From Bacteroidales bacterium (GTDB taxonomy: Bacteria; Bacteroidota; Bacteroidia; Bacteroidales; P3): 8,656 nt of DNA. Position 1 is the stretch's first letter. The number at the start of each line of letters is the position of its first letter. The notes beneath the pieces were generated by a model, which saw only the letters and a program-made list of their open reading frames with translations, was not told the DNA's origin and did not search any database. The translations under genes were made by a program, and so were the position numbers. Below are positions 1 through 6,372 of this stretch, one piece after another. The stretch lies in assembly GCA_004551865.1 (NCBI GenBank), contig SFPR01000059.1, positions 1 through 8,656 of the forward strand, in the 5' to 3' direction.

Positions 1-158
1 GAAATGATGTTCGTACAGAAGTGTATAACGCATTGGGACAAAAGGTATATGAGACAAGCGACAGAGTGTTTGACTTGAACAATGTGGCTTCGGGAGCGTA
101 TGTTTTGAGGGTTCAAGACGGCAAGAGTGTAAACTCAACCAAGATAGTTGTAGAATAG
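1..158 (+). CDS. C-terminal end of a T9SS-secreted protein (type A sorting domain), partial
   Basis: The reading frame is open from base 3 to a TAG at 156-158 and encodes about 51 residues; the gene starts outside the window. The visible part contains VYNALGQKVYE, then NVASGAYVLRVQDG, and ends in STKIVVE. This order (short strand with a conserved Gly, then SGxYxLRV, then a final KIVV-like strand) is the usual pattern of the type A C-terminal sorting domain of Bacteroidota. Such domains direct proteins through the type IX secretion system and are removed by PorU as cargo is attached to the surface or released. The function of the missing N-terminal part cannot be told. Two hairpins follow, so this transcript probably ends before base 242. 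Confidence 0.85.
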   Translation, partial: NDVRTEVYNALGQKVYETSDRVFDLNNVASGAYVLRVQDGKSVNSTKIVVE

Positions 159-174
159 CAGACGAAAGGTATTA

Positions 175-199
175 GACTTTCTTGAGAAAGTTCTTTTTT
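175..199 (+). terminator. weak hairpin followed by T-run after the T9SS gene
   Basis: ACTTTC (176-181) pairs perfectly with GAAAGT (186-191) around a TTGA loop, with one more G-T wobble outside. TTCTTTTTT follows directly. The stem is short and AT-rich, so it would be weak alone; it stands just before a much stronger hairpin. Confidence 0.4.
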
Positions 200-205
200 C
201 TTGTG

Positions 206-241
206 GCAGGAGCGGAGTTGTTTCGCTCCTGCGTTTTTTTT
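206..241 (+). terminator. rho-independent terminator of the T9SS gene
   Basis: GCAGGAGCG (206-214) pairs perfectly over 9 bp with CGCTCCTGC (224-232) around a 9-base loop, followed by one G and eight T (234-241). This is a textbook intrinsic terminator and separates the T9SS gene from the downstream transglycosylase gene. Confidence 0.88.
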
Positions 242-288
242 GTCTCGATTATACCATATTATATATAGAGACCGAAAGCAAAATTTGC

Positions 289-296
289 TACCTTTG
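289..296 (+). promoter_or_regulatory. Bacteroidota -7 promoter box for the transglycosylase gene
   Basis: TACCTTTG matches the Bacteroidota primary sigma factor -7 consensus TAnnTTTG exactly. Transcription would start near 301-303, leaving a leader of about 22 bases before the ATG at 324. No TTTG is seen at the expected -33 distance, so the match rests on the -7 box and its place just after a terminator. Confidence 0.55.
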
Positions 297-323
297 CAAA
301 GTCGAATCTCAGAGAAGAAAAGC

Positions 324-1313
324 ATGAAGAGAAATAATTGGATTTTGGGTTTGGCGATTGCTGCCATTGTGTTGAGCCTCACTACGATTTGTTTGCAGAT
401 TTTTGTCTTTGCAAAGCAAAAACCCACTGCCGAACAGCAGTATAGGGATATGATAACGCAACATCTGCATCACTTTTCGGCACCTTTGCCCGAAAGTCTC
501 ACTCTTTGCGGCGAGAGTGTGCCGCTTGACAATGTGTTTGTCAGGGAGGCTTTGGACAGAGAGCTTACTTCGATAATGTATCAGCACAATTCGACTTTCC
601 TAATCTTGAAACGCTCTTTCAGATTTCTGCCCGAAATTGAGCGTTTGCTTGCCAAAGAGAACGCTCCCGACGATTTGAAATACCTTGCCGTTGCCGAAAG
701 TGCTTTGAGCGACGTTACTTCGCCCGCAAAGGCTTCGGGATTTTGGCAGTTTATGCCCACAACCGCAAAGGAATACGGCTTGGAGGTTACAAACGAGTGG
801 GACGAAAGATACGATTTGCCGAAAGCCACAAAGGCTGCGGTGAAATATCTCACAGCATCGAAGAGCCGCCTTGGCAGCTGGGCTTTGGCGTGTGCTGCAT
901 ACAACTGCGGCGAGAATGGTTTGAGGCAGCGAATGAAGCAACAGAACTGCAACAACTATTGGGAGCTGAGCCTCAACAGCGAAACCTCACGCTATGTTTA
1001 CAGAATACTCGCCTACAAAATCCTTATGGAAAATCCTCGTCAGTATGGTTTCAATGTGAGAAAGAAAGACTGCTATCAGCCGCTCGAATATAGGGAAGTG
1101 GTTATCGACAGCACGATAACAGACATGGCTGCTTTCGCACAAAAGATTGGTTGCCCCTACAAGTATTTCCGATTGATAAACCCCTGCGTCCGCTCAAACA
1201 AACTTACCAACAAGACAAACAAAAAATACACCTTTCGCACTCTCGAAAAGGACAGCTTTTCGTGGGCTTACCTTGTGTCGAAGTTGGACAATCCCGAAGA
1301 GTTCTTGAATTGA
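324..1313 (+). CDS. membrane-anchored lytic transglycosylase (GH23/SLT, MltD-like)
   Basis: 329-residue protein predicted to cleave peptidoglycan glycan strands to 1,6-anhydro-MurNAc ends in the periplasm. Residues 6-30 form one hydrophobic segment without a lipobox, fitting an uncleaved anchor. The SLT domain spans about 105-240: YLAVAES with catalytic Glu125, then SPAKASGFWQFMPTTAKEYG (133-152) and CAAYNCGENG (190-199), which match the three conserved SLT motifs. The C-terminal part (about 258-307) resembles the degenerate LysM-like tail of Bacteroidota MltD-type enzymes, including LINPCVRSNKLTNK (284-297), but no canonical LysM is evident. The frame is open upstream to 201, but that extension runs through the terminator and promoter box, so ATG 324 is chosen; AGAGAAG lies about 7 bases upstream. 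It appears monocistronic. The subfamily name is less certain than the enzyme class. Confidence 0.9.
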   Translation: MKRNNWILGLAIAAIVLSLTTICLQIFVFAKQKPTAEQQYRDMITQHLHHFSAPLPESLTLCGESVPLDNVFVREALDRELTSIMYQHNSTFLILKRSFRFLPEIERLLAKENAPDDLKYLAVAESALSDVTSPAKASGFWQFMPTTAKEYGLEVTNEWDERYDLPKATKAAVKYLTASKSRLGSWALACAAYNCGENGLRQRMKQQNCNNYWELSLNSETSRYVYRILAYKILMENPRQYGFNVRKKDCYQPLEYREVVIDSTITDMAAFAQKIGCPYKYFRLINPCVRSNKLTNKTNKKYTFRTLEKDSFSWAYLVSKLDNPEEFLN

Positions 1314-1376
1314 TTGCCGGTGTGGGCTTTTTTTGGATTTCATTTCCTTATTATCAACCGCCGGAAGTGCTGAAAG

Positions 1377-1518
1377 AGAGCAAAAATCGAAGATAGATTG
1401 AACGCTTTTGCTCTATTGAATCATTGGTTGTTGTTTCTTTCTTTTGAGGTTCAATAAAACAGGACGTGCTATGAGGTTTCATGACCTGCTATTTTGGTTT
1501 GCTTGAAACAAAATAGGC
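1377..1518. repeat. chain of adjoining inverted repeats
   Basis: Four stems stand almost end to end: AGAGCAAAA (1377-1385) with TTTTGCTCT (1406-1414), 9 bp perfect; TATTGAA (1414-1420) with TTCAATA (1450-1456), 7 bp; CAGG (1460-1463) with CCTG (1485-1488) enclosing ATGA/TCAT; and CTATTTTG (1489-1496) with CAAAATAG (1509-1516), extended inward by TTT/AAA past one bulged G. None has a proper T-tail. They could be folds of a long 3' UTR or of an RNA gene. AT-rich DNA yields some such stems by chance. Confidence 0.4.
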
Positions 1519-1550
1519 AAAAGTATTCAACTTTTTTGCGATTAAAAAGC

Positions 1551-1573
1551 AAAATTGCAAGTAAAATTGCAAG
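1551..1573 (+). repeat. near-tandem repeat of AAAATTGCAAG
   Basis: AAAATTGCAAG occurs at 1551-1561 and again at 1563-1573, a 12-base period. It sits inside an outer inverted repeat TGCGATT (1537-1543)/AATCGCA (1576-1582). Two copies only; no function can be assigned. Confidence 0.5.
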
Positions 1574-1656
1574 AAAATCGCATTACTGCAAAGGAAATTA
1601 AAAATTTTTTTCAAGCAAAAAGTGGCTTTATTTGGCTGGAATCGCGGTTTTCACAA

Positions 1657-1780
1657 AAAATTTGCAAGTTTACATTAGCCAATTTGGACATTGCAGGCTT
1701 GCAATAGGTCGATTGAGAACATAGTTCTCAAATTTTTGGAGAGAGGATTTTCGTTTTGCGAAAGTCCTCTTTTTGTTTTT
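1657..1780 (+). ncRNA. candidate small RNA or structured 3' UTR ending in a terminator
   Basis: Three hairpins follow one another: GAC-ATTGCA (1687-1695) with TGCAAT-AG-GTC (1700-1710), 9 bp with a two-base bulge and GGCT loop; TTGAGAAC (1713-1720) with GTTCTCAA (1724-1731), 8 bp perfect with ATA loop; and the 12-bp terminator hairpin 1742-1770. A possible -7 box AAAATTTG (1657-1664, one mismatch to TAnnTTTG) with TTTG at 1631-1634 would start transcription near 1670. No known RNA family is recognised. The alternative is that this is simply the 3' end of a transglycosylase mRNA with a 430-base UTR. Confidence 0.3.
1742..1780 (+). terminator. strong rho-independent terminator upstream of rbfA
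   Basis: AGAGGA-T-TTTCG (1742-1753) pairs with CGAAA-G-TCCTCT (1759-1770): 12 bp with one T-G wobble and a TTTTG loop, followed by TTTTGTTTTT (1771-1780). It ends whatever is transcribed from upstream and isolates the rbfA unit. Confidence 0.87.
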
Positions 1781-1815
1781 GGACTGATTTTGGGAGCTTT
1801 TTACGAAAGAAATTG

Positions 1816-1823
1816 TATCTTTG
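1816..1823 (+). promoter_or_regulatory. -7 promoter box for the rbfA operon
   Basis: TATCTTTG matches the Bacteroidota -7 consensus TAnnTTTG exactly. A possible -33 element is TTTG at 1789-1792, but its spacing (23 bases) is longer than usual. The box ends only six bases before the rbfA ATG, so transcription would start at or within a few bases of the start codon. Confidence 0.62.
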
Positions 1824-1829
1824 CAAAAT

Positions 1830-2174
1830 ATGGATAGTAACAGATTGCAAAAGGTTGCCCGTCTGATACAGAAAGATATGGGAGTTATCTTTCAAACAGA
1901 GGCAAAGAAGTTGTTTATGGGAGCGATGATTACTCCCACAAAGGTAAGAGTGTCGGCAGATTTGTCGATAGCAAAGGTTTATGTGAGCATATTTGCCTTG
2001 GGCGGAGCGAAAACAGAGCAAATTTTTGCCTTGATAGAACAAAATAAGACCCTTTTGAGAATGAAATTGGCGGCTTTGGAGCGTCATCAGCTTAGAATAA
2101 TCCCCGATTTGAGCTTCTTTATTGACGATAGCTTGGATTATAGCGAAAACATAGAGCGTTTGCTTAAACAATAA
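1830..2174 (+). CDS. rbfA: ribosome-binding factor A
   Basis: 114 residues, the normal size for RbfA, a single KH-like domain protein that binds the 30S subunit during late 16S rRNA maturation and cold adaptation. The family pattern is seen from end to end: RLQKVARLIQKDMGVIF at the N-terminus (helix 1), VRVSADLSIAKVYVS (strands flanking the KH-like core, about 34-48), then RHQLRIIPDLSFFIDDS (86-102) and a closing helix IERLLKQ. The frame also offers a TTG three codons upstream (1821), but it lies inside the -7 promoter box, so ATG 1830 is chosen. It is the first gene of a dense operon; the next ORF begins five bases after its stop. Confidence 0.93.
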   Translation: MDSNRLQKVARLIQKDMGVIFQTEAKKLFMGAMITPTKVRVSADLSIAKVYVSIFALGGAKTEQIFALIEQNKTLLRMKLAALERHQLRIIPDLSFFIDDSLDYSENIERLLKQ

Positions 2175-2179
2175 ATCTC

Positions 2180-3394
2180 ATGAGGTTTACTCTTTTCGTT
2201 GCATTGCGGTATTTCTTTTCCAAGAAGAACAAAGGAATTGTGCATATCATTTCCTTAATATCGCTTGTGGGGATTGGAGTTTGCTCAATGGCATTGATTG
2301 TTGTGCTGAGTGTGTTTAATGGTTTCAGTTCGGTGGGAGAGAAGATGCTCTCTTATTCCAATCCGGACATACTTATCGAGAGCCGAAAGGGCAAAACCTT
2401 TTCGGTTTCGGACCTCGACATAAGCCAAATTGAGAACACAGAAGGCGTGGAGGCTTGTGTGAGAGTGTTTGAAGAGACTGTGATGATGACTTTCTTCGAT
2501 ACGCAAAAGGTTGTCGAGCTGATAGGAACTCAAAACGCCTTTGCCACTTTCAACCATTTCGACACCCTGATGAGAGTTGGAGAGTTTGATGTGGGGAATG
2601 CCGAAAGCCCGAATGCAATCCTCGGTTATGCACTCTCACTCGACATGGGATTGGACAGAGGTGCCGAAAACATGAACCTGTCTTTGAAGTTTTGCAGCTT
2701 GAAGAAAGATGCAACCACCTCAATCGTACCCGAAGAGAACATAAACACCGTTTCGGCAAACTATGGCGGCAGTTTCATGACCGCAGGCGACATGGATGTA
2801 AACACGGTCTTTGTTCCCCTTTCTCTTGCACAAGAACTGTCGGACTATGACTCCAATACTGTGAGCGGACTTTATGTTTTTGTAAAGCAGGGAGAGAATG
2901 CCGAAAGGGTAAAAGAGCGATTGCAAGACCTTTTGCCTCAAACAATGGTGGCAAAAAACCGTTTAGAACAAGAACCTGCCTATTTCAAAATAGTAAAGTC
3001 GGAAAAACTTGCGGTCTATCTCATATTGAGCTTCATTGTCTTCATTGCAAGTTTCAACGTAATGGGGTCGGTGTCGCTCTTTGCGATGATAAAGCAAAAC
3101 GACATCAAGATTTTGACCTCCATGGGGGCATCAAAAAAGAGAATAAGGAGCATATTTTTTGCTCTCGGGCTTACTTTGAGTTCCATAGGTTGCATTGCAG
3201 GGCTGCTTTTGGGAAGTTTGTTCTGTTTGTTGCAACAATGCTTCGGCTTTGTCAAGACAGGCACACAAAACTTAGTCATTGACGCTTTTCCGATAGGGCT
3301 TCAACTGTCGGATATTGCAAGTGTGATATTGCTTGTGGGAATAATCTCGATGCTTTGTGTGGGAATAATGGTAAAAAGGATTAAATGCGAATAA
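2180..3394 (+). CDS. FtsX-family ABC transporter permease, LolC/LolE-like
   Basis: 404-residue inner-membrane protein with the LolC/E topology: first membrane helix at about 22-47, a large periplasmic MacB-type domain (about 48-275), then three helices at about 277-302, 326-352 and 377-397. The N-terminal YFFSKKNKGIVHIISLIS and the loop after helix 2 (KQNDIKILTSMGASKKRIRS, 305-324) match lipoprotein-releasing permeases; the latter is the cytoplasmic coupling stretch that contacts the ATPase. Homologues extract lipoproteins from the inner membrane and pass them to a periplasmic carrier. No ATPase (LolD-type) gene is in the window, so the partner must be encoded elsewhere. The gene starts 5 bases after rbfA. 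Family is certain; the substrate is inferred. Confidence 0.87.
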   Translation: MRFTLFVALRYFFSKKNKGIVHIISLISLVGIGVCSMALIVVLSVFNGFSSVGEKMLSYSNPDILIESRKGKTFSVSDLDISQIENTEGVEACVRVFEETVMMTFFDTQKVVELIGTQNAFATFNHFDTLMRVGEFDVGNAESPNAILGYALSLDMGLDRGAENMNLSLKFCSLKKDATTSIVPEENINTVSANYGGSFMTAGDMDVNTVFVPLSLAQELSDYDSNTVSGLYVFVKQGENAERVKERLQDLLPQTMVAKNRLEQEPAYFKIVKSEKLAVYLILSFIVFIASFNVMGSVSLFAMIKQNDIKILTSMGASKKRIRSIFFALGLTLSSIGCIAGLLLGSLFCLLQQCFGFVKTGTQNLVIDAFPIGLQLSDIASVILLVGIISMLCVGIMVKRIKCE

Positions 3395-3416
3395 CAAAAA
3401 CAACAATATATATAAT

Positions 3417-4892
3417 ATGAACAGCAATTCAAAATTGGTAGTCTATAATACCCTTACGAGAAAGAAAGAACAATTTGAACCGCTTAACGCACCCTTTGTG
3501 GGAATGTACGTTTGCGGACCAACCGTTTATGGAGATGCTCACTTGGGACACGCAAGGTCGGCACTGACTTTTGATACCATTTACAGATTTTTGAAGTTTT
3601 TGGGCTACAAAGTCAGATATGTGAGAAACATTACCGATGTCGGACACCTCGAACACGACAGCGACGAGGGCGAAGACAAGATTGCAAAGAAAGCAAGGCT
3701 TGAACAGTTAGAGCCTATGGAGGTTGCACAATACTATACAAAGAGATACTTGGACGCAATGGACAGCATGAATGTTCTTCGCCCCAACATACAGCCCCAT
3801 GCAACGGGACACATCATCGAACAGATAGAGATCGTTCAAACATTGCTCGAAAAAGGCTATGCATACATCAGTGAGGGAAGCGTATATTTCGATGTGAACA
3901 AATATAACAACGAAACCCACAAGTATGGCATACTTTCGCACAGAGTGATTGACGAAATGATTTCCAACACAAGGGAGTTGGACGGACAAAGCGAAAAAAG
4001 AAACCCTGCCGATTTTGCACTTTGGAAGAAAGCATCGCCCGAACACATAATGCGTTGGCCCTCTCCTTGGAGCGAAGGCTTTCCCGGATGGCATTTAGAG
4101 TGTACTGCAATGAGCAGAAAGTACCTCGGAAAACAATTTGACATACACGGAGGAGGCTTAGACTTGCTCTTTCCGCACCATGAGAGCGAAATAGCTCAAA
4201 GCGTCTGTGCTTTTGGTTGCGAACCTGCCAAATACTGGTTGCACAACAACATGATAACAATCGGAGGTCAAAAGATGGGAAAGAGCCTCGGCAACTTCAT
4301 AACCCTCAATGAGTTTTTTGCAGGAGAACACGAAAAGTTGGACAAGGCATACAGCCCGATGACGATTCGTTTCTTCATTTTGCAGGCACACTATCGCTCG
4401 ACCCTCGACTTTTCCAACGAAGCACTCACGGCAGCCGAAAAGGGAATGAAAAAACTCTTTGAAGCACAGAAAAAAATTGACACATTGCCGGTTTCAAACA
4501 CCTCGAGCGTCGATTTTGATGCAGTCTTTTCAAAATGTATCGAAGCAATGTGCGACGATTTCAACACACCGGTTGCCATAGCCGAGATGTTTGAAGCCTC
4601 ACGCTTGATAAACCTTGTCTCAGACAAGAAAGAAACCCTCACACAAGAAGACAAAGAACGCTTGAAAGCCGACTTTGACACCATTTTTGGCGATATACTC
4701 GGAATGAAAAGCGAACAAACCGACAATTCTGCCAACTTGATAAACTCTTTGATGGATGTAATCCTCTCACTTCGCAGCCAAGCAAGAGCAAACAAAGACT
4801 GGGCAAAGAGCGACATGATAAGAGACGCCCTTGCAAAGGCAGGCATCACAATCAAAGACGGAAAAGAAGGAGCAACATGGAGCTTAGATTAG
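3417..4892 (+). CDS. cysS: cysteinyl-tRNA synthetase
   Basis: 491 residues, class I aminoacyl-tRNA synthetase charging tRNA-Cys in the cytoplasm. The HIGH motif appears as HLGH (42-45) after CGPTVYGDA, and KMSKS as KMGKS (286-290). The zinc site that selects cysteine is complete: Cys33, Cys229 (GWHLEC), His254 and Glu258 (FPHHESE), with the same 25- and 4-residue spacings as in E. coli CysRS. The C-terminal part holds the DALR-like anticodon-binding helical domain (about 340-450) and a short end RDALAKAGITIKDGKEG typical of the family. The start follows the permease stop by 22 bases in an A-rich gap (AATATATATAAT) without a visible ribosome-binding site. It is full length with no oddities. 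Confidence 0.97.
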   Translation: MNSNSKLVVYNTLTRKKEQFEPLNAPFVGMYVCGPTVYGDAHLGHARSALTFDTIYRFLKFLGYKVRYVRNITDVGHLEHDSDEGEDKIAKKARLEQLEPMEVAQYYTKRYLDAMDSMNVLRPNIQPHATGHIIEQIEIVQTLLEKGYAYISEGSVYFDVNKYNNETHKYGILSHRVIDEMISNTRELDGQSEKRNPADFALWKKASPEHIMRWPSPWSEGFPGWHLECTAMSRKYLGKQFDIHGGGLDLLFPHHESEIAQSVCAFGCEPAKYWLHNNMITIGGQKMGKSLGNFITLNEFFAGEHEKLDKAYSPMTIRFFILQAHYRSTLDFSNEALTAAEKGMKKLFEAQKKIDTLPVSNTSSVDFDAVFSKCIEAMCDDFNTPVAIAEMFEASRLINLVSDKKETLTQEDKERLKADFDTIFGDILGMKSEQTDNSANLINSLMDVILSLRSQARANKDWAKSDMIRDALAKAGITIKDGKEGATWSLD

Positions 4893-4921
4893 ACAAATTG
4901 TCCATTAAAAAGATAAAAACG

Positions 4922-5923
4922 ATGAACCAAACAAAGAAAGTCGGAATTTTGTTGATGTTTGCAGCCGTTTTGACACTATGCTTTTCTTGTGGCAAAAAAC
5001 AAAGCACTTCTGTCGGCACAACGGAAGACTATTCCAAGATAGACATACCTCAATTTAGTGCCGACAGTGCCTATGCTTATGTGAAGGCACAGTGTGATTT
5101 TGGTCCGAGAGTGCCAAATAGCAAAGCGGCAAAAGATTGTGGCGACTATATAATTGGATTTATGAAACAATATGCCGACACTGTTATCGTGCAGAGCTTT
5201 TCTGCCACTCTGTGGAACGGAAACACGGTTGAGGGACGCAATATTATCGCCTCATTTAACCCCGATAGCGAAACAAGAGTGCTGATGGCTGCTCACTGGG
5301 ACAGTCGTCTGTGGGCAGATCATGACCCCGAAGAGGCAAATCACCACACTCCCATACTCGGAGCAAACGACGGAGCAAGCGGAGTGGGCGTTCTGATGGA
5401 GATTGCGAGAGTGTTCAAAACCAAAGCCTGCAAACAAGGCTTGGACATAGTGCTTTTTGACCTCGAAGACCAAGGTTCGCCTCAGTGGTCCGACGTAGAG
5501 ATAGAAGACCAAAGCGATTGGTGTCTTGGCTCTCAACATTGGGCAAAAAATCCTCACACTCCTTTCTATCGGGCAGACTATGGCATTTTGTTGGATATGG
5601 TAGGATACAAAAACGCACGCTTTACCAAAGAAGCACAATCAATGTATTATGCTTCCTCAACAATGAATAAAATTTGGGACATAGCTTCTGCAAAGGGCTA
5701 TTCGGACATTTTTGTCAGCGAAAAGACCTATCCCATAATGGACGATCATGTGTGGGTCAATCAAATTGCCAAAATACCGATGATAGACATTGTTCAAAAC
5801 GGTGTTGCCGGCAGTTTCTTCCCCTATTGGCACACCTTGAAAGACGATATGGAGCAAATCGACCGCAGAACGCTCAAAATAGTGGCAGATGTCTGCCTTA
5901 CTGCAATATACAGCGGTCAGTAA
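4922..5923 (+). CDS. type II glutaminyl cyclase lipoprotein (M28-fold glutaminyl-peptide cyclotransferase)
   Basis: 333 residues. Converts N-terminal Gln of exported proteins to pyroglutamate. A hydrophobic signal ends in CFSC with Cys23 as the likely lipidated residue; GKK follows, not the acidic surface-export signal, suggesting a periplasm-facing lipoprotein. Expected active-site residues by comparison with human QC: Asp150 (LGANDGASG), Glu182-Asp183 (LFDLEDQG; catalytic Glu plus metal ligand), Asp225 (LLDMVGY) and Trp303-His304 (FPYWHTLKDD). HWDSR (125-129) is the M28-type HxD position. The frame extends upstream to 4877, but that would overlap cysS and place 15 charged residues before the signal peptide, so ATG 4922 is chosen. 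Bacteroidota export many signal-peptidase-I products beginning with Gln, for which this enzyme is the known modifier. An M28 aminopeptidase is the alternative, but the WHT and LLDM motifs favour QC. Confidence 0.88.
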   Translation: MNQTKKVGILLMFAAVLTLCFSCGKKQSTSVGTTEDYSKIDIPQFSADSAYAYVKAQCDFGPRVPNSKAAKDCGDYIIGFMKQYADTVIVQSFSATLWNGNTVEGRNIIASFNPDSETRVLMAAHWDSRLWADHDPEEANHHTPILGANDGASGVGVLMEIARVFKTKACKQGLDIVLFDLEDQGSPQWSDVEIEDQSDWCLGSQHWAKNPHTPFYRADYGILLDMVGYKNARFTKEAQSMYYASSTMNKIWDIASAKGYSDIFVSEKTYPIMDDHVWVNQIAKIPMIDIVQNGVAGSFFPYWHTLKDDMEQIDRRTLKIVADVCLTAIYSGQ

Positions 5924-5938
5924 GCGTTCTTTTGATTG

Positions 5939-6361
5939 ATGAAAAGGCTTGTTTTTCTTTTGCTTTGCTTGGTTGCAGTTGCGTTTTCGTCTTGTTCGGA
6001 CGAATATCCCGACTATGCTTATGTGAATTTCTACATAGACCCCGAGAGTTCGGAGTATTACAACCTCAATTACGGACACAGAGGCTGGGAATACTTTGAG
6101 GGAGGAGCGAGAGGAGTTGTGGTTTTTCGCAAAAGCTGGGACGAGTTTATCGCTTTTGAGCGTACTTGTGTTGCAAAAAACTGCCATGGTCGCCTTCAAG
6201 TCGATGAAACCAACAATGTGCTGCTCTATTGCCCCAAGTGCGGTTCACAATATATCTATTATGACGGTTCACCTCTTGAGGGCAGTGCCGCAAAACGCCT
6301 TTTATATACCTATTGTACCTATTTTGACGGATTATATCTGTGGGTGAACAACTGTAATTGA
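5939..6361 (+). CDS. small Rieske-like lipoprotein with four-cysteine motif, function unknown
   Basis: 140 residues. A signal peptide ends in FSSC with Cys19 as the likely lipid attachment site, followed by SDEYPDY. The rest resembles a Rieske fold: CVAKNCHGRLQVDE (77-90) in place of the first iron-sulfur box and YCPKCGSQYIYYDG (97-110) then SPLEGSAAKRLLYTY (111-125), like the CPxHGSxF...GxPxxGPAxxxL stretch of Rieske proteins. The two Rieske histidines are not in place: the visible ligand set is Cys77, Cys82, Cys98 and Cys101, with His83 beside. It could hold a [2Fe-2S] cluster on four cysteines, a zinc ion, or be a redox-dead relative. The frame offers a TTG one codon upstream; ATG 5939 is chosen. 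It starts 15 bases after the cyclase stop and ends 11 bases before the lpxK ATG. No biochemical role is known to me. Confidence 0.72.
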   Translation: MKRLVFLLLCLVAVAFSSCSDEYPDYAYVNFYIDPESSEYYNLNYGHRGWEYFEGGARGVVVFRKSWDEFIAFERTCVAKNCHGRLQVDETNNVLLYCPKCGSQYIYYDGSPLEGSAAKRLLYTYCTYFDGLYLWVNNCN

Positions 6362-6372
6362 CATTTCGACCT

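Larger units (their letters stand above)
1314..1829. other. 516-base intergenic region, hairpin-rich, no credible protein gene
   Basis: No reading frame here shows recognisable protein motifs. The region is AT-rich with runs of A and T. It holds a chain of inverted repeats (1377-1582), a 12-base near-tandem repeat (1551-1573), three closely spaced hairpins ending in a strong terminator (1687-1780), and the rbfA promoter box (1816-1823). A short GC-rich piece followed by seven T stands just after the transglycosylase stop (about 1318-1334), but it forms only a poor stem. Confidence 0.7.

Noticed and set aside
42..45. HLGH and KMGKS in CysRS as degenerate catalytic motifs (residue numbers)
   Set aside because: Both are ordinary variants of HIGH and KMSKS, and the zinc-binding residues are complete.
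201..323. Upstream extension of the transglycosylase frame to base 201
   Set aside because: It would run through a strong terminator hairpin, its T-run and the -7 promoter box, and adds no sequence typical of the family; ATG 324 gives a normal N-terminal anchor.
1318..1334. Terminator just after the transglycosylase stop
   Set aside because: Seven T are present, but the preceding GCCGGTGTGGGC forms at best a 3-bp stem.
3395..3416. AT-rich AATATATATAAT before cysS as a promoter
   Set aside because: No TAnnTTTG box is present and the gap is 22 bases in a dense operon; read-through from the rbfA promoter is enough.
3708..4260. Several long minus-strand frames opposite cysS, and similar ones opposite other genes
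   Set aside because: They mirror strongly conserved + strand genes, lack recognisable motifs or start signals, and are explained by codon usage.
4877..4921. Earlier start for the glutaminyl cyclase inside cysS
   Set aside because: It would place 15 charged residues before a lipoprotein signal peptide and overlap the end of CysRS.
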